A DNA stretch of 64,000 nt from assembly GCA_949987705.1 (NCBI GenBank), contig OX465281.1:178450516-178514515 (forward strand). Reading direction: 5' to 3'. This stretch comes from Thereva unica (lineage: Eukaryota; Arthropoda; Insecta; Diptera; Therevidae). Shown one piece after another: positions 22,262-31,548 of this stretch. Position 1 is the stretch's first letter. Every line of letters begins with the position of its first letter. A model generated the notes under the pieces. It was not told where the DNA came from. It searched no databases and saw only the letters and a list, made by a program, of their open reading frames with translations. The translations under genes and the position numbers were made by a program.

Positions 22262-25200
22262 TTAGTTTTTTTTGGTTTCAGAAGTTTGTTGACTTTGGAG
22301 GTATGCTATGCATTTCTTTTCCTTGTTGAACGTAAAACGCAGGGTTCCTTCTTGAATTTTCGTTCGGTAAGCCCTTTTTGCCCTTAGAATTTTATCCCAG
22401 GGCAGTTGGAGGTGTATAATTTTATCCCATAACGATGGCTCGATGGTTAGATTTGGTGGTGGGTGGCTTTGCTGAGGTTGAACTTGTTTGGCTAGATTCA
22501 AGCTAACATCAGAACCAAGTGGGCTTTTAAGTTGTCCTTGATTTGATTTCATATACGCTGCTATCTGCGGTGTAGGTCCGCCACGAAACTGATTAATAGC
22601 AGCCGTCGTTATTAGTGGTGAATTTATAAACTGTGAGCTAAAATTTGCGATTTGTCGTTGCGGCGGTGCTGTTGACGGTGCTGGTCCACCATGACCACCA
22701 AATATACCAGCTGCAGCCTGAAGTCCGTCGCTCTGTGTCGCTCCAGCCGCTGTTGGTCCTCCGAAGACTGCACCTTGTCCACCAGCGGAATTTGAATAGT
22801 AATTATTATATTGTGGTGGCGGTGGTGCCTGCTGTGCTGGATACAAGTTCTTATATTGCTGTCCGTAGGGTTGTCCAACAGATGCTGCTGCTGCTACAGC
22901 TGCAACGTTACTCTTGGATCCGATTGCTCCAATTTGTTGTGAGGATGGCTTTACAGAAGCCGACATCAGCGAGTTCGAGCTGGAAGATATCAGTATAGTG
23001 CTAGGATTGTTCAGCTGTTGAGATTGATTGAACGGAGTCTGTACAGCCCCGCTCATACGGAATTGTGAAGTCAAACTGGGATACATGTCTGGCGCCGGCG
23101 CCGTTGGCATATTAGGTGGAGTTTGCATGTATGCATTGTATGGACCACTGCCCGCTGTGCAGTAATGTCCTAGGAACTGCGAGAACTGTGATCTGCCGGC
23201 TTCGATTTGGAATGGCGAAGGCATTGGAGATGAGTTAAATAGTACTGCCGGTGGACTAGGTATCGTAGGCATTGCACCAAACTGCGACGGCTGGTAGAAA
23301 GGCTGCGGTGCTTGATGTAGCTGTGTTGTTCCCTGCTGCATTGCAGGTGGAGCAGAGTGTCCTAGTCCGGATTGATGCATCTGCTGCTGTGTTGGCTTAC
23401 CTTTACAAACATTTCCATTACTAGACGACAAAGCTTCGGCTGCATGCTTTAACGCTAGATTACTCTGGGTATTTGCTTGATGGTGAGCTTGTGATCCAAT
23501 GACATGTTGGGGGCTAGGACTATAGCCACTGTTTTCTGCATCTTGTTGATTAGCACTTGCGTTTCCAACAACTACGGTATCTTTATTCCCAAAATGTGGG
23601 TCGAAACTAGGGTCAAACGTATTCGCATACGATGGTGGTCCGGGAGAAGATAGAGCATGTTGCATATGAATATTATCATGGGCGGCATGGGCAGCTGCAG
23701 CAGCAACCGAAAAGTGTTGTAGATGCTGCTGATGTTGGGAAGTAACAAAACTCGAACCTAAATGGGACTCAGTATCGTTTTGTGCAACGCCTGCGTGCTC
23801 CAGTACTGTCGGCGTAGGAGGAGAGCTTTCCCAAACTTTCTTCACACTTGCTATCTTCATATCGAGATCAGCGGTTGAATGCGATATTGTATTCTGAGAC
23901 GTCGACGAATGTATCACAGATGAAGATATTGGCAGACATAATCCAGCTTTTGTCGCTGACGCTGTACTCTTGTCCTCCGTTAAATGACTGAATTCTGTGT
24001 CGAAGGCGAACCCAAGTTTCATGTCCTTATCATAAACTGATTCGGTTTTATCGAATGTCATCTGTGAGAGAGCAGTAGTTATAGCTTCGTGTTGGCTATG
24101 TGATGGGTGTTGTTGGTGTTGCGATTGTTGGTGTTGTTGTTGTTGTAAATCAACTGTCATATGGAAGTTGTTGACTTGGATTGATGGCGCGGTGTCTCTC
24201 ACTTTTCCGGATAGGATCCACCCCAAAAAGGTATTTTGTGCAATAGGTGATCCTTCACAACTGAGCATTAGTCCCTTTTTGATTATGTCACCGTAAACAT
24301 CTGCACCCAACAACATGTCAATTTTTGCGGGGCGATCGTACCAAGGATCGGCTAATGCTAGCTGCTTTAGGTGATGCCAGTCTCTTTGGTGTATTTCTCT
24401 TGATGGGAGCAAATTGGTTATTTTGTTCATTACGAGTGCGTCCATATTTAGTTTGAAGTTATCGTTGTAATTCGACTTAAGAGTTAGATGGACTAGTCCC
24501 TTAACATTACCGGCGTTTATTACTCCGACTCCGTTTATTTGCGCCCATATTGGGTCTCTTTTTGGTCTGAGTTTCTGTGCCACGTATTCTGTTACCAACG
24601 AGACTTCTGATCCTGGGTCGATTACTGCTCTCACCTTTAGTTCATGACCAGTGTCAGATCGAAGCTTCACTATGGCGGTTGCCAATAAAGTCCGATTTCC
24701 TGTAGGGCCACTGCTCACCGTCAATGAATTCAAGCTGCATGCTTGGGGATTGGACTTAGAGGAGGATGAAGATGAGTCGTTCTGATTACAGGATTGCTCT
24801 ACTGCGAGATTAGATTTGATTATGTTCCCTTCTGCCGAGCGATGTAATAAGGAGTGGTGTCGTTGGTTGCAGTGGTTGCATGTGTGTCGGCTTGGACATT
24901 GAGCCATCAAGTGCCCATGGCTTAAACAATTAACGCACAACGCCTTTGACTTTACGAAATTCATTTTTTCTGACCCCGATAGTTTAAAGAACTTCTGACA
25001 CTGTCGAACATGGTGACTGTCTCGACAGTAGCTGCATGTTTGATTATTTGTAACGTGTAATGATTGCGACGTAAGCCTTGATGAAAACCCTCTGTAATTA
25101 TTACTTGCTGATGGTCCTTTCTGTGCGACGGCTTCTAAAGTCCTGAAACGTCCTTCCATAAATTCTCTCAAAGTTTCCCACGATGGTATTGTTGTCTCTT

Positions 25201-26050
25201 TGCTTATACTTTGCTCCCATAGTTGATGGGTGCCTGATGGGAATTTTTGGACTATCGTATAGATGATCACAGCGTCCCAGCTTTCAACCTTTATTCCTAA
25301 ATTGAATAAGGCTTGTAGACACTCGGTGGTAACGTCCATTAAATTCTTTATTCCTTGTGCAGACTCATTCGTCACTGTGGGCTGAGAGAAAAGCAATTTC
25401 AGTTGCGCATTAACCAATACTCGTTTGTTGTCGTATCTATCCACTAGAAGTTTCCACGCAGGATCATAGTTATCATTGGATACATGAACTTGGCGTAACA
25501 GTCCTTCAGCTTCTCCGCTTAAATGCATTTTTAAATATTGTAGTTTTTGTGCCTTTGATAAACTATGGTTCTCGTGGATTAAACTAGTGAATAGATCGTG
25601 GAATGTTGTCCATTTCTGATAATCTCCCGAGAATTTTTCTAAGGAAATTTTTGGCAATTTGATGAACACTTCCTTGTTGGGTAGAGGCAATTCGTTGAAG
25701 CTCTCAGAATGTTCTTGCGGTTGTGGTTCTGATTCTGTTTTGTGATATTCCTTTTCGAATCGGGTTTGTATTGCGGCATAATTTGAATAAAAGAATTCCT
25801 CCATGTCAGAGTACCAGTCCTCTGTGAGATACACATGCGATAAATTCGTCGAATCCGCAGGTTCCCGAATTTTCTCCACCAGGATGTCGGTATGCGCTTT
25901 CTGGAATTTGTTGAATAAGTCCTGGAAGTCTTGTAGGCGTTTTTTATAATATGAGGGTGTTCTTCGATCCGCTCCATCCTTTTTGTAATTTGTCATAAAT
26001 TTTTCCAGGAGTTCCATACGAGCTACTTGAGTATTTAGTAACTGCTCCAT
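22262..26050 (-). CDS. BEL-C gag-protease fused to a Gln/Ala/Pro-rich nocte/PRRC2-like host segment
   Basis: An uninterrupted 1262-codon frame starting MEQLLNTQVARMELLEKF, 63 bases after the PBS. Residues 1-420 are BEL gag (LEKFSGDYQKWTTFHDLF; knuckles CSYCRDSHHVRQC and CVNCLSHGHLMAQC). Residues 470-630 are an aspartic protease (VRAVIDPGSEVSLVT, LLGADVYGDII, LGWILSGKV). At about 634, within DLQQQQHQQ, the protein changes to a low-complexity segment up to about 1197. That segment contains ASVKKVWESSPPTPTVLEH, PTIPSPPAVLFNSSP, PDMYPSLTSQFRMSG and SLMSASVKPSSQQIGAIGSK. It resembles the C-terminal region of Drosophila nocte, a PRRC2/BAT2-family protein, as I recall it. The match is moderate confidence and could be another Q-rich gene. 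The last ~65 residues (LTIEPSLWDKIIHLQLPWDK...) are unrecognised. Pol is missing. An intronless, open host part suggests capture from spliced mRNA. Confidence 0.85.
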   Translation of the reverse strand: MEQLLNTQVARMELLEKFMTNYKKDGADRRTPSYYKKRLQDFQDLFNKFQKAHTDILVEKIREPADSTNLSHVYLTEDWYSDMEEFFYSNYAAIQTRFEKEYHKTESEPQPQEHSESFNELPLPNKEVFIKLPKISLEKFSGDYQKWTTFHDLFTSLIHENHSLSKAQKLQYLKMHLSGEAEGLLRQVHVSNDNYDPAWKLLVDRYDNKRVLVNAQLKLLFSQPTVTNESAQGIKNLMDVTTECLQALFNLGIKVESWDAVIIYTIVQKFPSGTHQLWEQSISKETTIPSWETLREFMEGRFRTLEAVAQKGPSASNNYRGFSSRLTSQSLHVTNNQTCSYCRDSHHVRQCQKFFKLSGSEKMNFVKSKALCVNCLSHGHLMAQCPSRHTCNHCNQRHHSLLHRSAEGNIIKSNLAVEQSCNQNDSSSSSSKSNPQACSLNSLTVSSGPTGNRTLLATAIVKLRSDTGHELKVRAVIDPGSEVSLVTEYVAQKLRPKRDPIWAQINGVGVINAGNVKGLVHLTLKSNYNDNFKLNMDALVMNKITNLLPSREIHQRDWHHLKQLALADPWYDRPAKIDMLLGADVYGDIIKKGLMLSCEGSPIAQNTFLGWILSGKVRDTAPSIQVNNFHMTVDLQQQQHQQSQHQQHPSHSQHEAITTALSQMTFDKTESVYDKDMKLGFAFDTEFSHLTEDKSTASATKAGLCLPISSSVIHSSTSQNTISHSTADLDMKIASVKKVWESSPPTPTVLEHAGVAQNDTESHLGSSFVTSQHQQHLQHFSVAAAAAHAAHDNIHMQHALSSPGPPSYANTFDPSFDPHFGNKDTVVVGNASANQQDAENSGYSPSPQHVIGSQAHHQANTQSNLALKHAAEALSSSNGNVCKGKPTQQQMHQSGLGHSAPPAMQQGTTQLHQAPQPFYQPSQFGAMPTIPSPPAVLFNSSPMPSPFQIEAGRSQFSQFLGHYCTAGSGPYNAYMQTPPNMPTAPAPDMYPSLTSQFRMSGAVQTPFNQSQQLNNPSTILISSSSNSLMSASVKPSSQQIGAIGSKSNVAAVAAAASVGQPYGQQYKNLYPAQQAPPPPQYNNYYSNSAGGQGAVFGGPTAAGATQSDGLQAAAGIFGGHGGPAPSTAPPQRQIANFSSQFINSPLITTAAINQFRGGPTPQIAAYMKSNQGQLKSPLGSDVSLNLAKQVQPQQSHPPPNLTIEPSLWDKIIHLQLPWDKILRAKRAYRTKIQEGTLRFTFNKEKKCIAYLQSQQTSETKKN
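22456..24150 (-). other. Host-derived insert within BEL-C (nocte/PRRC2-like, ~1.7 kb)
   Basis: On the minus strand the retroviral-type sequence ends in a CAA run (24136-24150). A Gln/His/Ser/Ala-rich coding sequence follows without stop or intron. Composition (poly-Ala, poly-Gln, PPPPQYNNYY, GG-rich) is unlike any BEL gag or pol part. In BEL-A the corresponding place reads LQQFWELEEL and goes into reverse transcriptase, so the insert replaces pol. The right-hand edge near 22456 is set by the change from SHPPP to NLTIEPSLW. Confidence 0.75.
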
Positions 26051-26112
26051 TGCGATTGTTTCTTATCCACTTTGATTTTTATAATCTATTTTTCTAAAAT
26101 TCACGTTGCACC

Positions 26113-26130
26113 ATCCGGCTCGAAGGACCA
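26113..26130 (-). promoter_or_regulatory. BEL-C primer-binding site, tRNA-Tyr type
   Basis: The minus strand reads TGGTCCTTCGAGCCGGAT, complementary to the 3' end of tRNA-Tyr including CCA, as I recall that tRNA. It lies five bases after the 5' LTR. Confidence 0.8.
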
Positions 26131-26135
26131 AAAAA

Positions 26136-27113
26136 TGTATGGGCTGTGAAAAGCCTATTAGAATGCTCAGTGGATGGCTACAACGTGTAATTCCAGAAAA
26201 ACAAATTCTTACACTTCACTTTAAATATTTTTATTTGTTAAAAATAAACTCGAAAATTCATATACAAACTTCCACCTTAATACTAAAAATTCTCTTAAAA
26301 AAATACAGTTCAAATTTTAATTTTATTTACAATTTGATATGAACTTAGTTCCGATGAATAGTTTTCAATCCAATATCAACTCCTTGTTCCAATTCTGCGT
26401 GTGATCTATGGCTGCCACTTGCTTGTTTAACTAAAATTCAAATAACTTTAAAGTTTTATTAGGGTTCGGGAATGTAAAACAAAATATCCCGAGTCAAAAA
26501 CCTTCGAGATGTCTAGGATATGCGGAAAGGCGTCAAAGACCGACCTTCTGGATAGGATAGGGAATATAAATATTGTTAGATAAATCCTGAGTCAAAAAAC
26601 CTACAGGATTTTCGAGTAGAAATATTATTAGATAAATCCTGAGTCATAAAACCTACAGGATTTTCGAAAGGCGTCATAAACCGACCTTTTTTTGGATGGA
26701 GATCACTAGCCTCAGCTTGGGTCTTCTAGCTCATAGCACGTAGAAGATCAGATTGTGATCTAAGTTTGTGCCCAAAGTGCTCCGATATTTATTTGCAATT
26801 TCACAATAGATCAGTCGAACTTGGTGGGGAGTTTCGAATTCCCACTCTCCATTGTGAATAAAGTTTATTTGTGTGTATTCGTGTCGCTGACATCGGCTGT
26901 CAGAATGTCAGCCGGGTAAGTGTTTATTTTATGTTTTTGATCATAAATTAATTTATTGTATATATTTTATATATTTTTTTTTAGATGCTTGGGACATTGG
27001 GGGCCGTGTTCGAGGCAAACTTTTAGAGTTTTTTAGTGTTGTCAGGTATGTATTGTTTTTTTATAAGATTAATTCTTTTTTATAAAGTTTGTTTACTTTT
27101 AGGATCCTGAACA
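26136..27113 (-). repeat. BEL-C 5' LTR (978 bp)
   Basis: It starts TGTTCAGGATCC and ends CACAGCCCATACA on the minus strand. It contains a doubled ~45-bp unit (AATCCTGAGTC...CTACAGGATTTTCGA on the plus strand). Confidence 0.92.
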
Positions 27114-27118
27114 GTATC

Positions 27119-27945
27119 GTGTAGCAATCTAAGCGGTTGAGAACCCTCACTAGAGATTGTCGGTTGAGCCAGTAATCTATTTAACCATGCATTCACTAGA
27201 AGTCTCTTGTTATCATATCTGGTCTTTAAAATTGCCCATGAATCGTCATAATTGTCCTCTGTAATAGTTAGATGTTGTACTAATGTTTTCGCTTCTCCAG
27301 AAAGATTGGAGATCAAATAGTACATTTTCTGGGCCTTTGACATCTCTGTGTCATGTATCAATGTTGTAAAAAGATCTTTGAATGACATCCATTTTAAGTA
27401 GTCTCCATTGAATATGGGTAAGACCACCTTCGGTAATTTTATATTGGGGGTAGAGGCACTGGTAGCTGAATTATGTTGCCGTTTGTTGATGTGTTCCTCC
27501 AAGGTGATAAGTGTGTTTTGCACATAACTCTCACACTCCAAATATTGTAGCATGGTGTATCCTTGTGGCTCTGAGTCAGTGGTTACTGACCATATGAAGT
27601 CATTATTCTTATCGATTTCCTCCCATTTTCGGTGGATGAATTCTCTTTTCACTGTGTAGTAAGCCTGTTGATGCGTTTGTCTACATTGATCGTTGATATC
27701 GTTAACGTAACGTAGTATGGCCTCCATTAAGCGTCTTTGCTTCTTGATGGCAATAGTCAAAGGAGATGACTCACTTGATGCTGCTACCTTTCGTTCTCCG
27801 GGCTCACTAATCTGTGTACTTAATATGCCCGATGTTCCAGCTGTGTTTATTTCATGAAGTTGTGCTGAAGACCATTCCTCAAGCTCTCTTTGAAGTGCCT
27901 CCAGACAGACTTTAAAATTGTTCCTAGTTATTTCATGATGCTACT
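27119..27945 (-). pseudogene. BEL-B gag N-terminal part
   Basis: A DUF1759-type gag with the hallmark block LPKVVLPIFNGDYLKWMSF and the DLFTTLIHDTEMSKAQKMYYL region. The open frame extends above the first Met (27760) to about 27940 (EALQRELEEWSSAQ), so the true start is probably lost at the truncation. It ends in the BEL-C insertion at ...RLLHDT, and the same protein resumes at 21112 with TKECLSGIANLG. Confidence 0.85.
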
Positions 27946-28195
27946 CAAATTCTATACCGACACGTGCTCTGTTCTCACGTTGCCTCCATTTTAATGTAAA
28001 CATTGCAATAAAAAGGGAAATCAAGGAAAATTTCTGTTTCGTTCATACTCTTCTGCTTTTTGCGTAGAACATATCTGCATCGCGTGTTTGTTCATAATTT
28101 TTCTTTAATTTTATTGCTTCTTTCTTCTTTCATATGTTTAACTCTTTTACTTGTCCTTGAGCTCTACCTAATCACTCTTGTTATTATTGCTCGCT
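27946..28195 (-). repeat. Partial copy of the hAT-like MITE found at 54503-55058
   Basis: It matches the reverse complement of 54503-54785 at high identity, with small gaps, and ends in TTATTATTGCTCGCT as that element does. Its other half is replaced by BEL-B gag at 27945/27946. Confidence 0.75.
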
Positions 28196-28379
28196 GCTAA
28201 AACCAAGTGCCTGAAATAGTTGACACTCGTGAAAAACGCAATTCGCTCTCTTAAAACGCTATCTGTTATATGCCTGAAATGCGTTTTTCCTGACAAATGT
28301 CAGTTTTTTCGAGAACTGCGATTCCGTTTAACAGTCGCCGCGCCATCTCTCACTTCAAGCGCCAACCATGATAAGGCCC

Positions 28380-28663
28380 AACTATGATGATGTCATCGAC
28401 GACTTTGCGGAAATGGAAGAAAGAAAAAGAGAATGTTTACTATATATATAAATGTGATGAGTAGAAGAATCCATACCTATACTCAAACGTGCTTGTGTTT
28501 AGGTTTTAAATTACTTTTCCTTGATAATTAGGACGCAGGGATATGGTGGTTTTGACCTTTTGGGTTTCAAACTAGTTACGGCGCCCCTAGACGATTTCTC
28601 TGGCCTGGGGTCCAGAGCAAATCGTCCCAAATCGGGCAAGGGCATATCACTTCGCTATCTCAA
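28380..28663. other. No gene recognised
   Basis: Spacer to the right of the Harbinger terminus. A short open stretch (DDVIDDFAEMEERKREC) is seen at 28388-28440 but matches nothing I know. Confidence 0.35.
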
Positions 28664-29112
28664 GGTCCAATTATAATGAACGGATTTGAGCGCAACAAAA
28701 CGGATTGAACTGTCAAATTGGTTTTCCCTGCATACATTTTAGACCTGACCGATTATAATGAACGCATTCAAGCGGATTCGGTCGGATTTGAGCGCATTCG
28801 TTTTTAAAAGATTAGAAATTGCCGCATTGAACTGTCAAAAATTTGATAAACATAAGGTTAAAAGTTGAAATGTAAAGATGTTTACCGGCGACCAGCTCGT
28901 CATCAAGGTTAAAAATTATGAAATTATTTATAAAAAGCGAAAAGTGGCTATAAAAACCACAAAATGAAGAATTTTTTTGCACTCTTGTTTACAATAGATT
29001 TTGACGTTTGAATTCGAGCAGATGCGTAATTATAACCAGTCAATTTCCCATCCGATCAAATGCGTTTTTTTGACATTCCAATCCGCTCAGATCCGTTCAT
29101 TATAATTGGGCC
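28664..29112. mobile_element. MITE with GGYCCAATTATAATG inverted termini
   Basis: The left end GGTCCAATTATAATGAACGG pairs with the right end ending CCGTTCATTATAATTGGGCC (one mismatch). The similarity continues as GATTTGAGCG/GATCTGAGCG. It has no coding capacity. Termini GGGCC recall the other Harbinger-like elements here. TSD is not evident. Confidence 0.7.
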
Positions 29113-29525
29113 TTTAAGCTAACCCAGACGGTTGTGGCTTAGTCGGCAGTTAAAAAAATACACTCATACAACATCCAAGAGTTCAAACAAAATTTCATTT
29201 TGGCCTCAATGGCATAAAATAGTGGGCATTTCAAATTTTAGATCACTATTTTGACACCAATTTTCCAGGGTCTTTTTATAACATCAAAATGTATATTTTC
29301 TGTAAGTTTGATGCAAATTGGTCTAGTCTTGCGTTCTAAAAAAATCTGTTTTTTTCTCGTTTTTACAGTTTCGTAGGTTATGTACGTACATCAGAGACTC
29401 GAAACCAAAAACAATTAATGAATCTAATGCAAAAGCAAATATGCGCAAACTGCATTACTGACAGCACCCGACATTTGTATACTTCAAAAAGAATACAATT
29501 TTTCCTTTTTAAGAAATAGATGCTG
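29113..29525. other. No gene recognised
   Basis: AT-rich spacer without supportable features. Confidence 0.4.
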
Positions 29526-29837
29526 GGGCCGTATTTGGTTTCTCGAGTACTCGACAAAAAAAGCTTCTCGATTTTCTTTAAGTTTCATATTTGGTTTCAC
29601 GGCCAAATCGACAGCTAAGCGCAGCCATATAAAACCATCAAATTGGGTGGTATTACTCCAAGGCAGCAAACCACGTATATTTAATTAAAATAGAAATTGT
29701 TAAAAGTCTATTGCATGCATAAATTGAGCTTTTTAATAATCGTCAAACGTCTTTATCGACACGTAATCGTGTCCCCAAATGCCAATTTTTATTTATCGAC
29801 AGACGACAATGTCGACTCGAGAAACCAAATACGGCCC
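29526..29837. mobile_element. 312-bp Harbinger-like MITE with TSD CTG
   Basis: GGGCCGTATTTGGTTTCTCG at the left is perfectly inverted at the right (at least 23 bp of perfect TIR). The 3-bp repeat CTG flanks it (29523-29525 and 29838-29840). There is no coding capacity. Confidence 0.85.
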
Positions 29838-29929
29838 CTGATGTGAAAAAAGTGGAATCAAAACAGAATCACCTTTTGTATTACCAATCTATCATACTGA
29901 GATTTGAAGTTACAAGGTTTCAGGAGGTG

Positions 29930-30470
29930 GTTGAAGAATGTAGATGACGGTGATTTGGTCGTTTTGGATGTTTTAGGAGCTCGGAAATACTGATTGCGAA
30001 AAATTGTTCCACTGTCGAGTTGTGCTATTTAAAAACGAATTCCTAGCTTGTTATACGCCCGAAAAGGGACGTTGCAGACAGAGGAAATAATATAGCCGGG
30101 CTAATTTAATGTTTCGGGTAAAATATTGCTGTGGAGAGAACAACATTTTTCACGATTGAACAATCGCTATGAACTAGCAACGTTTTTCAAGCCTGATATA
30201 TTCCTATGGGGATTCAAAGAGTCGATGGTGGAGAGAATGGCGTCGTTATCGATCAGGTTGAAAGGTTTTGGGTGTACTTTATCTAGCCACGCTAGGGCAG
30301 TGTTCGAAGCCTCGCTTCAAGGAGAAGCCAAATATCGGATTTTTATATTGCAGCTAAGAGGGATTATCTTAACAAATCCCCCAGGCCGAGTGATGCTTGT
30401 TTGGCGATTTGAAATATGTGACCTTTCCAACGCAAATCCACAGCTAATCTCACGCTTAGGATATTAAGGG
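29930..30470 (-). pseudogene. Jockey-clade non-LTR retrotransposon RT C-terminal remnant
   Basis: Minus-strand translation shows LAVDLRWKGHIFQIAKQASL, then IDNDAILSTIDSLNPHRNIS and RLFNREKCCSL, then a tail like NSTVEQFFAISI. These resemble the region after the reverse transcriptase in Jockey-type elements (DLxWxxHV; SLxxRRxVA; LFYRYFxGxCS; NSxxxxFFPxS). Several stops are present. The longer plus-strand frame over the same place (30126-30467) has no motif and is probably a shadow. Confidence 0.45.
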
Positions 30471-31436
30471 TGGGTCAGCCATTAGGTTTACATCGTCTTC
30501 TGACACAAATAGGTGGGTGTTGCAAGCTTTCATGTAAATAAGTCAGTACTTACTTTTGGAATTTGAATTCGACACAAAACTTGCGGCACTAGTCTGCGTT
30601 AATAAAGACTGGATCTAGCACATGCTTCTCCTTCATTACCAAAGAAGCAAGAAGGCCTAAATTTAAAATGACTGTTTAAGAATGTGTTTCTTAGTTCAAT
30701 ACTAAAATTTATTAAGTTCGTGCTAAGATGGTCGAATAAACAAAGCACGAAGCGCATAATTATGAGGAGTATGAGGTCAAAGTGCGCAAAAATCACTTAA
30801 AAACTTTTTTTTTCGAAAATTTTATTTTGTAGGTAATAATGTTTGATTTAAGTAGATGAGAAAAACTTTGCAATAACAGTAGATGAGAAAAACTTGCGAA
30901 TAACTTCGAAAGGGTTAAGTTTTCGAAAATATGACAACAGGTCCTTTTGCAGGCAATAACGTTTTGTATTGACTGATCAAAAAACAATTTCGAATATCAC
31001 TTTTTGAGTGAAATTTTGGCCAAAAACTGATTTTCGTAAACTTTGACCTTGAATATATTTCAAAGGGTTAACCGCGTCAACTTTTTTGTAAGAACTAAAG
31101 TTGTAGAGAATTTCATTGTCAATGCTTTGGGCCGCGGGGTTGTATGATCTATAGAAACCGAGATACATGGAAAACTCGGGAAAAACGTGATATATCCGGC
31201 GGACGTTTTTTTGGGGTTCCGAAATTGTTTTCTTAAAAATTCACAAGGAATCTGCGTACCACTTTTCCGCCATTTTGTGGTTTTGTCTCTGCCGTACAAA
31301 AATAACGATACCGAAAACCAGAATAATTTTTGAATTTCTGCAAATTTTCCATCCATCCATCCATTCCATTTTGATTAAATGCTGCATCTTTGTGGTCTTC
31401 ATAAAGCTTGATTCGTATGCTCGGTTGATTAGCTCT
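30471..31436. other. No gene recognised
   Basis: Repetitive-looking AT-rich DNA. Short minus-strand frames (30599-31463) show no recognisable domain. Confidence 0.35.
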
Positions 31437-31548
31437 GGGGTGGTAGCACAGAAGTCGTTTCAACTCATTTGTTATGAGTGGTTAAATGGAAAAATGCAAT
31501 GGAAAACTAGATGCAGAACACTTTAAACGACTTCTGTGCTGCCACCCC
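31437..31548. mobile_element. 112-bp miniature inverted-repeat element
   Basis: GGGGTGGTAGCACAGAAGTC at the left and its inverse at the right match over 24 bases with one mismatch. They enclose only about 64 bp. Confidence 0.65.

Larger units (their letters stand above)
21118..27113 (-). mobile_element. BEL-C: young non-autonomous BEL/Pao element carrying a host-like coding segment
   Basis: The flanking 5-bp direct repeat GTATC (21113-21117 and 27114-27118) is the BEL-type target duplication. LTRs are at 26136-27113 and 21118-22094, each TG...CA on the minus strand, and differ by one T in a T-run. The PBS is at 26113-26130, five bases from the 5' LTR. A single ORF spans 26050-22262. The polypurine-like stretch GCCCCGGAGAA precedes the 3' LTR. 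Reverse transcriptase, RNase H and integrase are absent, so mobility needs a helper. Confidence 0.92.
14126..27945 (-). mobile_element. BEL-B: BEL/Pao retrotransposon with baculovirus-F-like env, interrupted by BEL-C
   Basis: Minus-strand gag starts near 27945 and continues at 21112 after the BEL-C insertion, which duplicated GTATC. Pol runs to about 16600, env to 14457. The polypurine tract AACGGGGGCAGAA (14468-14480) is followed by TGTACAATTT, the likely start of the 3' LTR. The 5' LTR is missing: at 27945/27946 gag abuts a piece of a hAT-like repeat. The left limit of the 3' LTR is not determined and may reach below 14126. Confidence 0.85.
11516..28379. mobile_element. Harbinger-type element, split by BEL-B and BEL-C (span inferred)
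   Basis: The left terminus GGGCCTTATCATAGTTAGC (11516) matches, inverted, the right terminus ending GGCCC at 28379 (GGGCCTTATCATGGTTGGC; two mismatches). Subterminal copies of TTATCATGGTTG and GCTTGAAAGTG near 11625-11650 resemble the right end. Inside are a HARBI1-like transposase and a divergent Myb/SANT-like gene, the usual two-gene Harbinger set. I could not find a clean TSD (AAT against AAC). Most of the present length is later insertions, mainly BEL-B carrying BEL-C. Confidence 0.5.

Noticed and set aside
22645..22998. Open frame on the plus strand opposite the BEL-C ORF
   Set aside because: Low-complexity antisense of CAG/GCN-rich coding sequence; no domain.
30126..30467. 113-codon plus-strand frame
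   Set aside because: The minus strand shows Jockey-like RT tail motifs; the plus frame has none.
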